NCBI GenBank assembly: GCA_964371655.1 | Contig: CAYJOD010000041.1 | Location: 1 to 51,593 of the forward strand | Direction: 5' to 3' | Source of the DNA: CAZGSN01 sp964371655 | Lineage (GTDB): Bacteria; Desulfobacterota; Binatia; HRBIN30 | DNA: 51,593 bases | Notes under the pieces: generated by a model | Seen by the model: the letters and a program-made list of their open reading frames with translations, nothing else | Told to the model about the DNA's origin: nothing | The model's database searches: none | Translations under genes and position numbers: made by a program | Shown here: positions 16,634-24,740 of the stretch, piece after piece | Layout: the number at the start of each line of letters is the position of its first letter | How positions within the stretch are numbered: position 1 is the first letter of the stretch

Positions 16634-17746
16634 TCATTCGCGTGGCAGCTCGGCTCTCGTCGTGCTCGTGATCTCGCTGAGCTCGACCTCGCGCCTCTCG
16701 CATGCCGACACGTGTGCGGCGATGGCCATCCGCAAGGTTGCGGCGGCGTCCTCGAAGCCTTGCGCCGGCTGCCGGCCTTCGATCAGGGCATCGACGAAAT
16801 CGTGGGTGCCGAGGCGGAAGCTCTCCGCCCAGTCGGCGGGGATGTCGTGCCAGGCACGGGTTTCCCCGTCGCGGTAGAGGACGAGCGGCGGTTCGTCGAG
16901 AAGCTTGCCGGTGCAACGATTGATCCAAATGATTCCTTCGCTGCCGTGAATCTCGATGCGGTCGTCGCTGGGGTAGTACTTCGATCGCACCTTCATCCCG
17001 ATCGAGGCAATCACCTCCCAGCTGCCGAACTTCGGCACGCCGGCGTACTTCCAGCTGATGAACGCCGGCCCATCGTACACGCCGGCGTCGCCGAAGCGGT
17101 TGACGTGGATCCAGGCGTGCACGCGTTCGATCGGTTCCGCGATGAAGAAGCGCGCCATGTTGTAGCAATGGTAGCCGTGGTCGAAGCAAGTCGGCCCGCC
17201 GCCACATTGCTCCGGGTTCATACGCCATACCTGCGACGACATCGGGATCGTCCAGCCGTCGTCCAAGCGGCCGGCCGCGGTCTTCATGCGCACCGAAAGC
17301 GGTTCGCCGATCGCTCCGTCTTGTATGAGCTCACGCGCCTTCACGTGCGGCGGGTAGTGCATGAAGTTCTCGAACACGCGTAGACGCCGCTCGGCGCGCA
17401 GCGCGGCCTCATGGACTTCCTCCAGGTCGCCCACCGTGAGGGTCGGCGGCTTCTGCAACGAAACGTGCTTGCCGGCCGCGAGGGCGGCAAGGGCCACTTC
17501 ACGATGCAGATGGTGCGGCAGCAGAATCTCGACGGCATTGATGTCGGGGTCGGCTAAGAGCTGCGCATAGTCGGTATAGATCTTCTTCGCTCCCCACTCC
17601 CGCTGCCGTCGGCGCAGCAGGTCGTCGTCGCGATCGCACACCGCCGTGATCTCGGCATGTTCGTGATCGAGATAACCCGGCGCATGCAGATCGGCGATGC
17701 GCCCGCAACCGATGATGCCGACATGAACGCGTTGGAGCGGAGTCAT
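16634..17746 (-). CDS. Gfo/Idh/MocA family NAD(P)-dependent dehydrogenase
   Basis: A 370-residue oxidoreductase with an N-terminal Rossmann fold (VGIIGCGRIADLH, residues 9-21) and the family's C-terminal alpha/beta sheet domain. The usual EKP motif reads Gln98-Lys99-Pro100 (VSLQKP), keeping the catalytic lysine. FDHGYHCYNMARFF near residue 200 carries the His/Asp cluster that faces the substrate. Members act on sugars, inositols or related polyols; the substrate cannot be told from sequence. Start ATG 17746 places the glycine motif at the expected position. A longer GTG-started frame to 17809 would add 21 unlikely residues. No operon partner. Confidence 0.88.
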   Translation of the reverse strand: MTPLQRVHVGIIGCGRIADLHAPGYLDHEHAEITAVCDRDDDLLRRRQREWGAKKIYTDYAQLLADPDINAVEILLPHHLHREVALAALAAGKHVSLQKPPTLTVGDLEEVHEAALRAERRLRVFENFMHYPPHVKARELIQDGAIGEPLSVRMKTAAGRLDDGWTIPMSSQVWRMNPEQCGGGPTCFDHGYHCYNMARFFIAEPIERVHAWIHVNRFGDAGVYDGPAFISWKYAGVPKFGSWEVIASIGMKVRSKYYPSDDRIEIHGSEGIIWINRCTGKLLDEPPLVLYRDGETRAWHDIPADWAESFRLGTHDFVDALIEGRQPAQGFEDAAATLRMAIAAHVSACERREVELSEITSTTRAELPRE

Positions 17747-17991
17747 GGCGCCGCGTATAGCACGAGTCACCTGCCCGGTCTCGCTACCGGACGTGGCTCT
17801 TTGGTTCACGGTGCCCGACTCACCCTGAGTACAACCGCTGGCGATCGCGCTGCCAAACGTTCATTGCAATGCGCCGCTGCCGTGGCACGACGCCTGCTCT
17901 CTCAGGCAGCGGTGTCGCGTCGTAGATGGGCGCAAGCTGTCACGCATAGTGGCTGGCGGCGCCGCGCGATCGCGCAGAGGGGAGTCTTGCT

Positions 17992-19236
17992 ATGGTCGCC
18001 GTATGGTCGATGTGTGCCTGGATCTCGGGGATCGTCTTTCTGCAGTTGGTGATGGGGAGCCCGAGCCAGGCGTCGGTAAGTGGTCCGTACGCGCCAACTC
18101 TCTGTGTCGACAATGGGAGCATCGGCTCGGCGCCGTGGACCTTCCCGGCGCGTGCCCAGGAGTCGGACGACCTACGCACGGTAAAGTCCATCGATCACCA
18201 GGCGACCCACTTCCTGATGTGCACCGGGTTCAACTTCGCGATTCCCGCGACCGACTTAATTAGCGGCATCGTCGTCGAGAACGAGGTGTCGGTGGGGGGC
18301 GTTGATGAGCTGATTTACGACCACGCCCAACGTATCGTGCGCGGCGGTGTGATTGGTTGGGACGACCGCGCCGGCCCGCAGCTGTGGCCGCAGGTGGAAG
18401 CCGTTGTTGCGCATGGGTCGAATGACGATCTCTGGGGCGAGTGCTGGTGCGCGCGCCCGCCGGGTTTGAGCTGTGGCGACCCCGCCTGCGGCAACATCAA
18501 CAACATCGACTTCGGTGCGGCGCTCGCGGCCAGCCACACCACCGGAAGCGGCGGCACTGCGCGGGTCGACCAAGTGCGTATCACGGTCTACCACGGCGCG
18601 CCGACGGCTACGGCGACGGTGACGCCGACGCCGACGATTACCCTGACCTGGACGCCAAGCCTGACCCCAACGCAAACGGAAACCCCGACGGCAACCGCTT
18701 CGATTGCCGTCTGCCCGGCGAGCCCGGCTACCGGATGTGCGGCGCCTGGAAGGGCGAGCATTCGGCTGACCGGCAACAGCAACCCCTTGGCCCGAAAATT
18801 TAAATGGCGCTGGCAGGGGGGAACCGTGATCGCCGCCGAGCTCGGCGATCCGCTGCACGGGACAAGCTATGCGCTCTGTGTCTACGATGATGATGCGCTT
18901 CTGACCGAGCTGGTCGTGCTCGCATCCGGCATCTGTGGCCACGCCGATTGCTGGAAGAGCCTGCGCGGCAGGGGCTTTGCGTATCGCAACTCGGCTACGA
19001 ACGAGAGCGGTATTGCGACGGCCATCCTCCGAGTTGGGACCGGAACCGCGGCCATCGAAGTCAAGGCGAAGCGCGACAACCTCTTCTTCCCCATGCCGAT
19101 CCGACAAACCGACGCGGTGACCGTGCAACTCGTGAAGGACGTCGGTTCTGGGCTGCAGTGCTGGACCTCGCGCTTCATCGGCCCGGCACAGAGGAGCAGT
19201 CGCGACAGCTTTGAAGACGCCCTCGGGAAGCCCTAG
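17992..19236 (+). CDS. Secreted protein with Thr-Pro linker, function unknown
   Basis: A 414-residue predicted exported protein. AGAGGGGAG lies 7 bases before the ATG. A hydrophobic signal ends near residue 27 (PSQASVSG). The N-terminal domain (28-200) is Cys-containing and ends in VRITVYHG. A linker of TPTPT/TWTPS/TPTQTET repeats spans about 202-236. A C-terminal domain (237-414) has two conserved-looking Cys pairs and the segments RLTGNSNP and LCVYDDDALL. I do not recognise either domain by name. The Thr-Pro linker is shared in style with the lipoprotein at 12630 and the DUF1566 protein at 38600. The 245-base gap before it shows nothing of note. Confidence 0.75.
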   Translation: MVAVWSMCAWISGIVFLQLVMGSPSQASVSGPYAPTLCVDNGSIGSAPWTFPARAQESDDLRTVKSIDHQATHFLMCTGFNFAIPATDLISGIVVENEVSVGGVDELIYDHAQRIVRGGVIGWDDRAGPQLWPQVEAVVAHGSNDDLWGECWCARPPGLSCGDPACGNINNIDFGAALAASHTTGSGGTARVDQVRITVYHGAPTATATVTPTPTITLTWTPSLTPTQTETPTATASIAVCPASPATGCAAPGRASIRLTGNSNPLARKFKWRWQGGTVIAAELGDPLHGTSYALCVYDDDALLTELVVLASGICGHADCWKSLRGRGFAYRNSATNESGIATAILRVGTGTAAIEVKAKRDNLFFPMPIRQTDAVTVQLVKDVGSGLQCWTSRFIGPAQRSSRDSFEDALGKP

Positions 19237-19250
19237 GTGCGACACCGCTA

Positions 19251-19290
19251 GAAGACGCGGAGACACGGAGACGCGGGGACACGGAGAAAG
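19251..19290. repeat. Single arm of a word-repeat element
   Basis: Degenerate tandem copies of GACGCGGAGACACGGA lie just after the preceding stop codon. No second arm is visible, so this is a half element of the CAGAGG/ACGGAG word family. Confidence 0.55.
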
Positions 19291-19397
19291 GCCGAGGGGT
19301 TGACTCGGAGCGCGGGGTCGACGTGGCTGTTGTGCGGTGCGCTTGCGCGTCGCTGCGACGTTGCGAATCCCGATCGACCGACGTAGGATCCGTCGCC

Positions 19398-19868
19398 ATG
19401 AAGACGGCTGCAGCTGCAAGCGCTCGCTCGTTGCGGGACACCATCCTCTACGATGCCGACTTCTTTGAGTGGACGCAGCGTACGGCGGATCGCCTTCGGC
19501 GGCGGCGTTTCGATGAAGCTGACATCGAGCACGCGGCCGAAGAGATCGAAGACATGGGCAAGCGCGAGCTCAGGGAGCTGAACAGCCGTATGCGAGTGCT
19601 GGTCGCGCACCTGCTGAAATGGAAGCTGCAGCCCCGCCATCGGTCGAACTCGTGGCGGACCATCATTGTGACTCAGCGTCGAGAAATCGCAGACTGCCTC
19701 AAGGATAGTCCCAGCCTCCGCCGGCGTTTGATTGTGGCCGTGCCGACCAATTACGAGGGAGCGGTCGATCGAGCCTCCGCGGAGACGGGCATCAATGTCG
19801 CCGATTTCCCGCGCCGCTGCCCGTTCTCCTTCGAAGAAATTCTAGACTCGCACTTCCTGCCGGAGTAG
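19398..19868 (+). CDS. DUF29 family protein
   Basis: A 156-residue cytosolic protein of the DUF29 family, common in cyanobacteria and soil bacteria. Visible family blocks: LYDADFFEWTQRTADRLR, ADIEHAAEEIEDMGKRELREL, LLKWKLQPRHRSNSWRTII and the C-terminal CPFSFEEILD. The internal ATG at 19398 is chosen because family homology begins just after it. Function unknown; DUF29 genes, like Uma2 genes, often sit singly among repeats. Confidence 0.85.
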   Translation: MKTAAAASARSLRDTILYDADFFEWTQRTADRLRRRRFDEADIEHAAEEIEDMGKRELRELNSRMRVLVAHLLKWKLQPRHRSNSWRTIIVTQRREIADCLKDSPSLRRRLIVAVPTNYEGAVDRASAETGINVADFPRRCPFSFEEILDSHFLPE

Positions 19869-20003
19869 CGGCCGCGGTTCGTAATGGCGCCGAGGCCCTT
19901 GGAAGCGGATGCACGCTGGCAAGTCGCGACGCGACCCGGTGCCGTGCGCGCAGGCGTAGAGAAGCACGGCTCGCCGTGCTCCTTTCTTCTACCTGTGACT
20001 TGA

Positions 20004-20474
20004 TTAGTTGGCGGCGACGCGTACCGCGCCGTGCCCGTGCGCGAGATGGAAATCGTTGCCGTCCTTGTCGGCGGCACTCGGCTTGTTCCGTAGCTTGTAA
20101 CGCCCGTTCTTTGCATTGGGCGCGACGTCGAAGGTGATCTTCGCGATCTCTCCCGAGCCCATCGCGTCGGTGTTCAACCCGAAGACGGCAAGACGGAGGA
20201 TCCCGGATTTCGGGGTGCCGCAGCGCACCGACTTGTTGGTCGGCAGATCGCTGCCACCCGCGCAACGTGGGTTCTTGAAGATCGCTGTGTTGAAGCGAAT
20301 ATCTGAGGCGACGGCGACGGCGCTGCGGCCGCTCGCGGTGTAGGTTACCGGAACGGTCACGGACTGCCCCGGGGAGGCGTTGGCAACGCCGACCACAAGC
20401 TCACCGGCGGATGCCGATCCGACCGCGACGATGCCGATCAGCCCCGCGGTCAACACGAATCTGGTAACCTTCAT
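20004..20474 (-). CDS. Secreted cohesin-like domain protein
   Basis: A 156-residue protein with AAGGAG 7 bases before the ATG and a signal peptide (residues 1-23, ending SASA). The mature part is one beta-sandwich of cohesin type: GQSVTVPVTYTA near the start, IRFNTAIF in the middle and GEIAKITFDVAPNAKNG before the end. Two cysteines may form a disulphide. Cohesins bind dockerins, and a dockerin-like loop occurs in the secreted protein at 38600. In non-cellulosomal bacteria such domains are common and their partners mostly unproven. The 135-base gap after DUF29 shows no gene. Confidence 0.7.
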   Translation of the reverse strand: MKVTRFVLTAGLIGIVAVGSASAGELVVGVANASPGQSVTVPVTYTASGRSAVAVASDIRFNTAIFKNPRCAGGSDLPTNKSVRCGTPKSGILRLAVFGLNTDAMGSGEIAKITFDVAPNAKNGRYKLRNKPSAADKDGNDFHLAHGHGAVRVAAN

Positions 20475-20567
20475 GGTCTTGCTCCTTCTCAAACAGGTCG
20501 CTTTCTATCACATGGCGAAGGGCATTAGTAGATTCTTGCGCCGGAGAGTCAGAGGCCGTGAACTTAT

Positions 20568-20726
20568 CGTCTGGGCGGCTTTGCACTTTTATTCGAGTCG
20601 GAGGGACGTGTAGGGTGGGCTTCGCCCACGCGGCCAGCAGTTTGCCAGTGAAATGATCCAACGCGTGGGCAGAGCCGACCCTACGAGAGGCCAAATTGAG
20701 AATAAAAGTGCAAAGCCCGTCTGGGC
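20568..20726. mobile_element. 141-bp MITE with 9-bp target duplication
   Basis: The element proper is 20577-20717. Its ends are perfect 18-bp inverted repeats, GGCTTTGCACTTTTATTC (20577-20594) and its complement (20700-20717). It is flanked directly by identical 9-mers, CGTCTGGGC at 20568-20576 and 20718-20726. Inner arms (20610-20632 and 20662-20684) pair at 20 of 23 bases and themselves carry GGGCTTCGCCCACG-type hairpins. It encodes nothing. A 9-bp duplication is known from several DDE transposase families; which one moved it is unknown. Confidence 0.85.
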
Positions 20727-20791
20727 TTCAGGCATCGGGCCTCTGGCTTCAGGAGAAACCCAAGTTTTCCGGACCCTGAGGTCTGAGGTCG
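20726..20791. repeat. Word-palindrome element, CTTCAGG family
   Basis: CTTCAGGCATCGGGCCTCTG plus GCTTCAGG (20726-20753) faces CCCTGAGGTCTGAGGTCG (20774-20791). The same words appear in the element at 24400-24471. It lies between the MITE and the GHMP kinase; together they account for the 374-base gap. Confidence 0.6.
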
Positions 20792-20866
20792 ATTTTTCAC
20801 AAGTTTTCGGGGCCGTGGTCCCAGGGGTTGGCAAGGCCGCCATGTCCGGACTATTCGGTCTGGCGC

Positions 20867-21964
20867 ATGGACGCCCAGATCGAAGTCTCCTTGCCGGCGC
20901 GCATCAATGTTGTTGGCAGTCCGACCGACGCGGTCGAGGGTGCGTACGCGACCGTGTCTGCCGCTGTCGATGTGCGCGGTGGCGCCCGCATTCGCCAGGC
21001 CGACGATCTGCAGTTTCGTCGGCCGTCCGGAGCGGAGGCCACGTTTGCTCGTGGGCGGATCGAGGATGCGGCGGGCTTTGAGGTCGAAGCCGCGGCGGTG
21101 AACGCGCTGCTGCGACACGTCGCTCCGTTCGCTGCGGCGCTGGCCGAGCGCGGTGCGGCGATCGAGACGTGGACTCAGGTCCCGGCGTCGAGCGGGCTGG
21201 CCGGATCCTCCGTCCTCGTGCTCGCCGTCCTTGCCGCCCTGCGCGAGCTCTACGATCTCGATCGTCGCCGCTGCAACGACTACGTGCTCGCCGAGATCGC
21301 GCAACGCGCCGAGGAGCAGGAGATGGGGATCGTGTGCGGCTTTGCCGACCGCTACGCGCCGCTATTCGGTGGCATCGCCTACCTCAGTTACCACGGCAAG
21401 CTCTGGCACGAGGCCCTCGGCGAGGAGCCCTACGTCGCCTATGAGCGCCTCGATCCCTATGTTCCGCAGCTACGCTTCTGCGTCGCCACGACCGGAGTGC
21501 AGCGCGATTCGGGTGCGGTCCACGCTCCGATGCGGGCGCGCTACCTCGAGGAACGCCGGCGTGGTCGGGGGCTCCTGCTCGATCTAGCGCGTCGGCTTGG
21601 CGAGACGGCGTGGCGCGGCAAGATCGCGCTGCTCGCCGGAGACCTGGCTGCCTTCGGAGCCCAGATCGACCGCAATCAGGAGCTTGTCGATGCGATGATG
21701 TGCGAATGCGGCTTCGCGGCGGGTGCCGGCGAGGAAGTGCGCGTTCTGATCGCCGCTGCCCGCGAAGCCGGAGCGCTCGGCGCGAAGTTGACTGGGGCCG
21801 GCGGTGGCGGCGCAATCTTCGCTCTGCCGCAGCCCGGGCGCGAAGAACATCTCGCCGACATGCTGCGCGCTGCAGCCCGACGTCAGGGTCTGGAACGTAG
21901 CGAGGTCTTCGTCCTTTCCGTCGCCCGACAGGGTTTGGTGGTGAGCAGGGGGGAGTCGCAATGA
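20867..21964 (+). CDS. GHMP superfamily kinase (probable sugar kinase)
   Basis: A 365-residue small-molecule kinase. Motif 1 is LPARINVVGSPTD (9-21); motif 2, the phosphate loop, is PASSGLAGSSVLVLA (106-120); motif 3 is KLTGAGGGGAIFAL (about 306-319). The motif-1 form resembles sugar-acid or heptose 1-kinases more than homoserine or mevalonate kinases, but the substrate is not proven. The start at 20867 puts motif 1 at the usual distance. The gene overlaps the next by 4 bases (ATGA), so kinase and nucleotidyltransferase are made together; they would turn a free sugar into its 1-phosphate and then a nucleotide sugar. Confidence 0.82.
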   Translation: MDAQIEVSLPARINVVGSPTDAVEGAYATVSAAVDVRGGARIRQADDLQFRRPSGAEATFARGRIEDAAGFEVEAAAVNALLRHVAPFAAALAERGAAIETWTQVPASSGLAGSSVLVLAVLAALRELYDLDRRRCNDYVLAEIAQRAEEQEMGIVCGFADRYAPLFGGIAYLSYHGKLWHEALGEEPYVAYERLDPYVPQLRFCVATTGVQRDSGAVHAPMRARYLEERRRGRGLLLDLARRLGETAWRGKIALLAGDLAAFGAQIDRNQELVDAMMCECGFAAGAGEEVRVLIAAAREAGALGAKLTGAGGGGAIFALPQPGREEHLADMLRAAARRQGLERSEVFVLSVARQGLVVSRGESQ

Positions 21965-22716
21965 GTGCTGCGCCGGTGGCGCCGAAACCTGTGGCCGTGA
22001 TCTTAGCGGCGGGCGCCGGCAGCCGACTCGGTGAGCTCGGCAAGCGTTATTCGAAAGCAATGCTGCCGATCGCGTCTCGGCCGCTGATCGACTGGGTCAT
22101 CGAGCGTCTCCTGCAAGCGGGGATCGGTAGAATCATCGTCGTTGGCCACCCGTCCGATGGGCAGCTGGCGACGCTTCTCGTGGCCAGTCATCCACGCATC
22201 GCGTTGGTCCTTCAGCCGCAACGTCGGGGTATCGCCGATGCGTTGCGCGCCGCCCTATCGGTGATCGGCTCGGAACGGGCCTATCTCGCTTGTGCGTGTG
22301 ACAGTCTGTTCACGGTCGAGGACATCAAGCGTGTGATCGAGCTCGGCGCAGCCCGCTCAGGGCGAGCGGTGGTTGGCGTGTTGGAAATGGGAGTCGAAGC
22401 AACGCCGACGCGTAGCGCCGTGCGCCTCGATGGTGATCGGGTGGCTGAGATTGTCGAGAAGCCGGCGCCGGGTTCTATGCCGTCCGGGCTCGTGGCGGTG
22501 CCGCTCTACTGGCTGCCGCGCGAGATCGCGCCCTGCCTGGATGCCGCGATTCCCGCCGAGGGGGAAGGGTACGTTTCAGTTGCCCTGGCGAAGTTTGCCA
22601 CGCAAGGGGGCGATGTCCGGGCCTGCCGCCTCAGCGGCCGCATCGAGGTGACGAGCACCGATGACGTTGCTGTTGCTGCGACGATTCTGTCATCGGGCTG
22701 TGACGACGCTTCGTGA
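21961..22716 (+). CDS. Sugar-phosphate nucleotidyltransferase
   Basis: A 251-residue NTP-transferase of the GlmU/RfbA fold. The nucleotide loop LAAGAGSRLGE lies at 15-25 with Lys33 (RYSKAMLPI) in place. ACACDSLF supplies the metal-binding Asp and EIVEKPAPG the sugar-contact lysine. There is no C-terminal acyltransferase helix. ATGA overlap with the GHMP kinase gives translational coupling. It would use the kinase product, a sugar 1-phosphate, and an NTP to form a nucleotide sugar and pyrophosphate. Sugar and base unknown. Confidence 0.87.
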   Translation: MSAAPVAPKPVAVILAAGAGSRLGELGKRYSKAMLPIASRPLIDWVIERLLQAGIGRIIVVGHPSDGQLATLLVASHPRIALVLQPQRRGIADALRAALSVIGSERAYLACACDSLFTVEDIKRVIELGAARSGRAVVGVLEMGVEATPTRSAVRLDGDRVAEIVEKPAPGSMPSGLVAVPLYWLPREIAPCLDAAIPAEGEGYVSVALAKFATQGGDVRACRLSGRIEVTSTDDVAVAATILSSGCDDAS

Positions 22717-22816
22717 CACGCCTGCGTAGCCGTGGCGACGGGCTGCCGCGCTTCCTCGAACGCGAGCTGCGGGAGTTGCTCACTTGTGGCTCGATGGCGC
22801 AGATGGGGAAGCCAAT

Positions 22817-23028
22817 GGAGAACAGGAAACCGGAAACCGAAAACCGGAAATGAAGAATGGAAAGGAGACGAGCGATCAGATCAATGGAGACGACCTTGCT
22901 GTGCATCTCGTCGCGCTCGCAGTCGTTGTGGTGCCGGATACGCTGGCCGGCAGACATGCGGCCGGGCAGTTGCTGTTGCCCGGTCTTCTGTTCCCGGTTT
23001 CCCATTCTCTGTTTCTCATTCTCTTCCC
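22817..23028. repeat. Word-palindrome element, GGAAACCGGAAA family
   Basis: The left arm (22817-22864) is built of GGAAACCGGAAACCGAAAAC-type words. The right arm (22980-23028) has their complements (GTTCCCGGTTTCCCATTCTC) in altered order. The 115 bases between encode nothing I recognise. The element fills most of the 22717-23095 gap. Confidence 0.65.
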
Positions 23029-23095
23029 TCGAACGATCCACAATTGGCTACTGCAATGCTTTGTCATCGCGCGCCGCGTCCGGTACAAGACTGCC

Positions 23096-23320
23096 ATGCG
23101 CCTCCCCAAGCGCGACCTTGCTGCGGAAGTTGCCAAGCACTTCAAAGGGACGCCCGAAGAACGCGTTGCCGACGCCCTACGTGCCGGCGAAGAAGCCTTG
23201 CAGCTGTTTCTCGCGACGCTGCCTGCCGGCACCCCACGTACAGCGGCTCTCGACATCCTGCGCCGCAATAAACACCGCGGTCGCCGACCATCGCGTGTCA
23301 TGGAGGGGCGTGGTTCGTGA
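23096..23320 (+). CDS. Small hypothetical protein, basic C-terminus
   Basis: A 74-residue reading frame from ATG 23096. It starts MRLPKRDLAAEVAKHF, has an amphipathic helix-rich middle (TPEERVADALRAGEEALQLF) and a basic end (RRNKHRGRRPSRVM). Small proteins ending in a GRRPS-type motif are common in soil bacteria, often near toxin-antitoxin genes, but I know no function. Codon use looks ordinary for the window. It faces the SDR gene with 126 bases between them. Confidence 0.55.
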   Translation: MRLPKRDLAAEVAKHFKGTPEERVADALRAGEEALQLFLATLPAGTPRTAALDILRRNKHRGRRPSRVMEGRGS

Positions 23321-23446
23321 CCTTGCTGCTTCGTGTTCTCGCTTACCTCGACGAACGTGCCGCTTCCCCGCGCTGATCGGCGGAGCGGCGGGCTCGCCCC
23401 GTCAGGACTATCCGCGGTTTCAATTGAGGGTTCCAGGCAACGGCCT

Positions 23447-24316
23447 CTATTCCACCATCCGCATCGAGCCCTCTTCTCCGGTGCTGCCGCGGTCGACGCC
23501 GGCGACGGTGCTCATCATCTGGCCCTGCAGGGAGGTGCGCATCATGTTGCCGCCGACCGCGGTGAGGCCGCCGTCGACGACCATCGCCGCACCGGTCATG
23601 AAGCGGGCGTCATCGCTGGCGAGGAAGGCGGCTGCTGCGGCGATGTCGCTCGGTAGCCCGGCCTCCGGCCATGGTTGCGCTTTATCGAGGAAGGGCTGGA
23701 TCGAATCGGGATCGCCGCGATGTAGAAGCGCCGTCAGGATGCCGCCGGGACAAATCGCGTTGACGCGAATCTTATCCGTGGCGAGCTCGATGGCGACGGC
23801 GCGCGAGAGATTGATCACCGCGGCTTTGGCAGCCGAGTAGGCTTGCGGGGCATCGCCGCCACCCAAGCCGGCCACGGAGGCGGTGTTGATGATCGATCCG
23901 CCTTGCCCTTGTGCTTTCAGAATGCGGGTCGCGTACTTGATGCCGAAGAAGACCCCACGCACCAGCACCGCGAAACTGTAATCCCAATCGGCCGCCGAGA
24001 TGTGGGTGATCGGTCCGAAGGCGCCGCCGACGCCGGCGTTGTTGAACATGCAATCGAGGCGGCCGAAGGCAGACGTCGCCAGCGCGACCGCGGCTTCGAC
24101 CTGCGCCTCTTCGACGACGTCGCTGCGAATGAAACGCACGCGATCGCTGTGACCGGCCGCGGTCGCCAAGTCGATAGTTTCCTTCGCCGTTGCTTCGTTG
24201 AGATCGGCGAGGACGACGCGTGCGCCTTCCTCGAGAAAGCGCAGCACCGTTGCGCGTCCGATCCCGTTCGCGCCGCCGGTAATCACCGCCACCTTGCCAT
24301 CGAGCCTGCCTGTCAT
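23447..24316 (-). CDS. Short-chain dehydrogenase/reductase (SDR)
   Basis: Classical NAD(P)-dependent SDR, 289 residues. The cofactor loop TGGANGIG is at 13-20, NNAG at 92-95, and the catalytic Ser147, Tyr160 and Lys164 are in the order S-x12-YSAAK. Asp38 (LADLN) suggests NAD rather than NADP. A 25-residue tail beyond the usual end is Met/Gly-rich. GAGGAGG lies 6 bases before the ATG. It is divergent from the MaoC hydratase gene and may act on an alcohol or hydroxyacyl substrate in the same lipid or steroid-like pathway; that link is inferred from position. Confidence 0.92.
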   Translation of the reverse strand: MTGRLDGKVAVITGGANGIGRATVLRFLEEGARVVLADLNEATAKETIDLATAAGHSDRVRFIRSDVVEEAQVEAAVALATSAFGRLDCMFNNAGVGGAFGPITHISAADWDYSFAVLVRGVFFGIKYATRILKAQGQGGSIINTASVAGLGGGDAPQAYSAAKAAVINLSRAVAIELATDKIRVNAICPGGILTALLHRGDPDSIQPFLDKAQPWPEAGLPSDIAAAAAFLASDDARFMTGAAMVVDGGLTAVGGNMMRTSLQGQMMSTVAGVDRGSTGEEGSMRMVE

Positions 24317-24399
24317 GGTGTGCCTCCTCAGAATCGCGGCACTCTATCTGCGTCCGCGGGTCGGTCAACGGCTTTGGGGTCGAGCTCGGGTGCGAAGTA

Positions 24400-24471
24400 G
24401 GCTTCAGACCTCGGGCCTCCGGCTTCAGGAAGAGATTTCGAACCGGGGCCCGAAGCCTGAGGTCCGAGGCC
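24400..24471. repeat. Word-palindrome element, GCTTCAGG family, copy 2
   Basis: GGCTTCAGACCTCGGGCCTC plus CGGCTTCAGG (24400-24429) faces GGGGCCCGAAGCCTGAGGTC plus CGAGGCC (24445-24471). It shares words with 20726-20791. The rest of the 24317-24740 gap holds a GC hairpin (GCGGGCGG-CCCGCCCGC type, near 24545-24562) and no gene. Confidence 0.65.
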
Positions 24472-24740
24472 GGCGGAGGCGCCTGCCGCGCCCCCTGCGT
24501 GGCCCTTAACCCCGCGCCCCTAGCTTATTTTCCCCCCTGGGAGCGCGGGCGGCCCGCCCGCTTTGTTCAGCACCCCTGTGGTGCACGCAGGCGTCGTAGC
24601 GACGTTGCCGTGGCCCTGAGCCCCGACTGTACCCGCGTTGACTCAACTACGGGCTCGTAATAACTCAGCGACGACTTCAAAAATCGCGGTGCGATCAATT
24701 CCGCGCTTGCAAGCAAACGAAAACTCTGAGGAGGAACGTC

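Noticed and set aside
24638..24663. TTGACT and TAATAA upstream of the MaoC hydratase as a promoter
   Set aside because: The spacer is only 14 bases, too short for a normal sigma-70 promoter.
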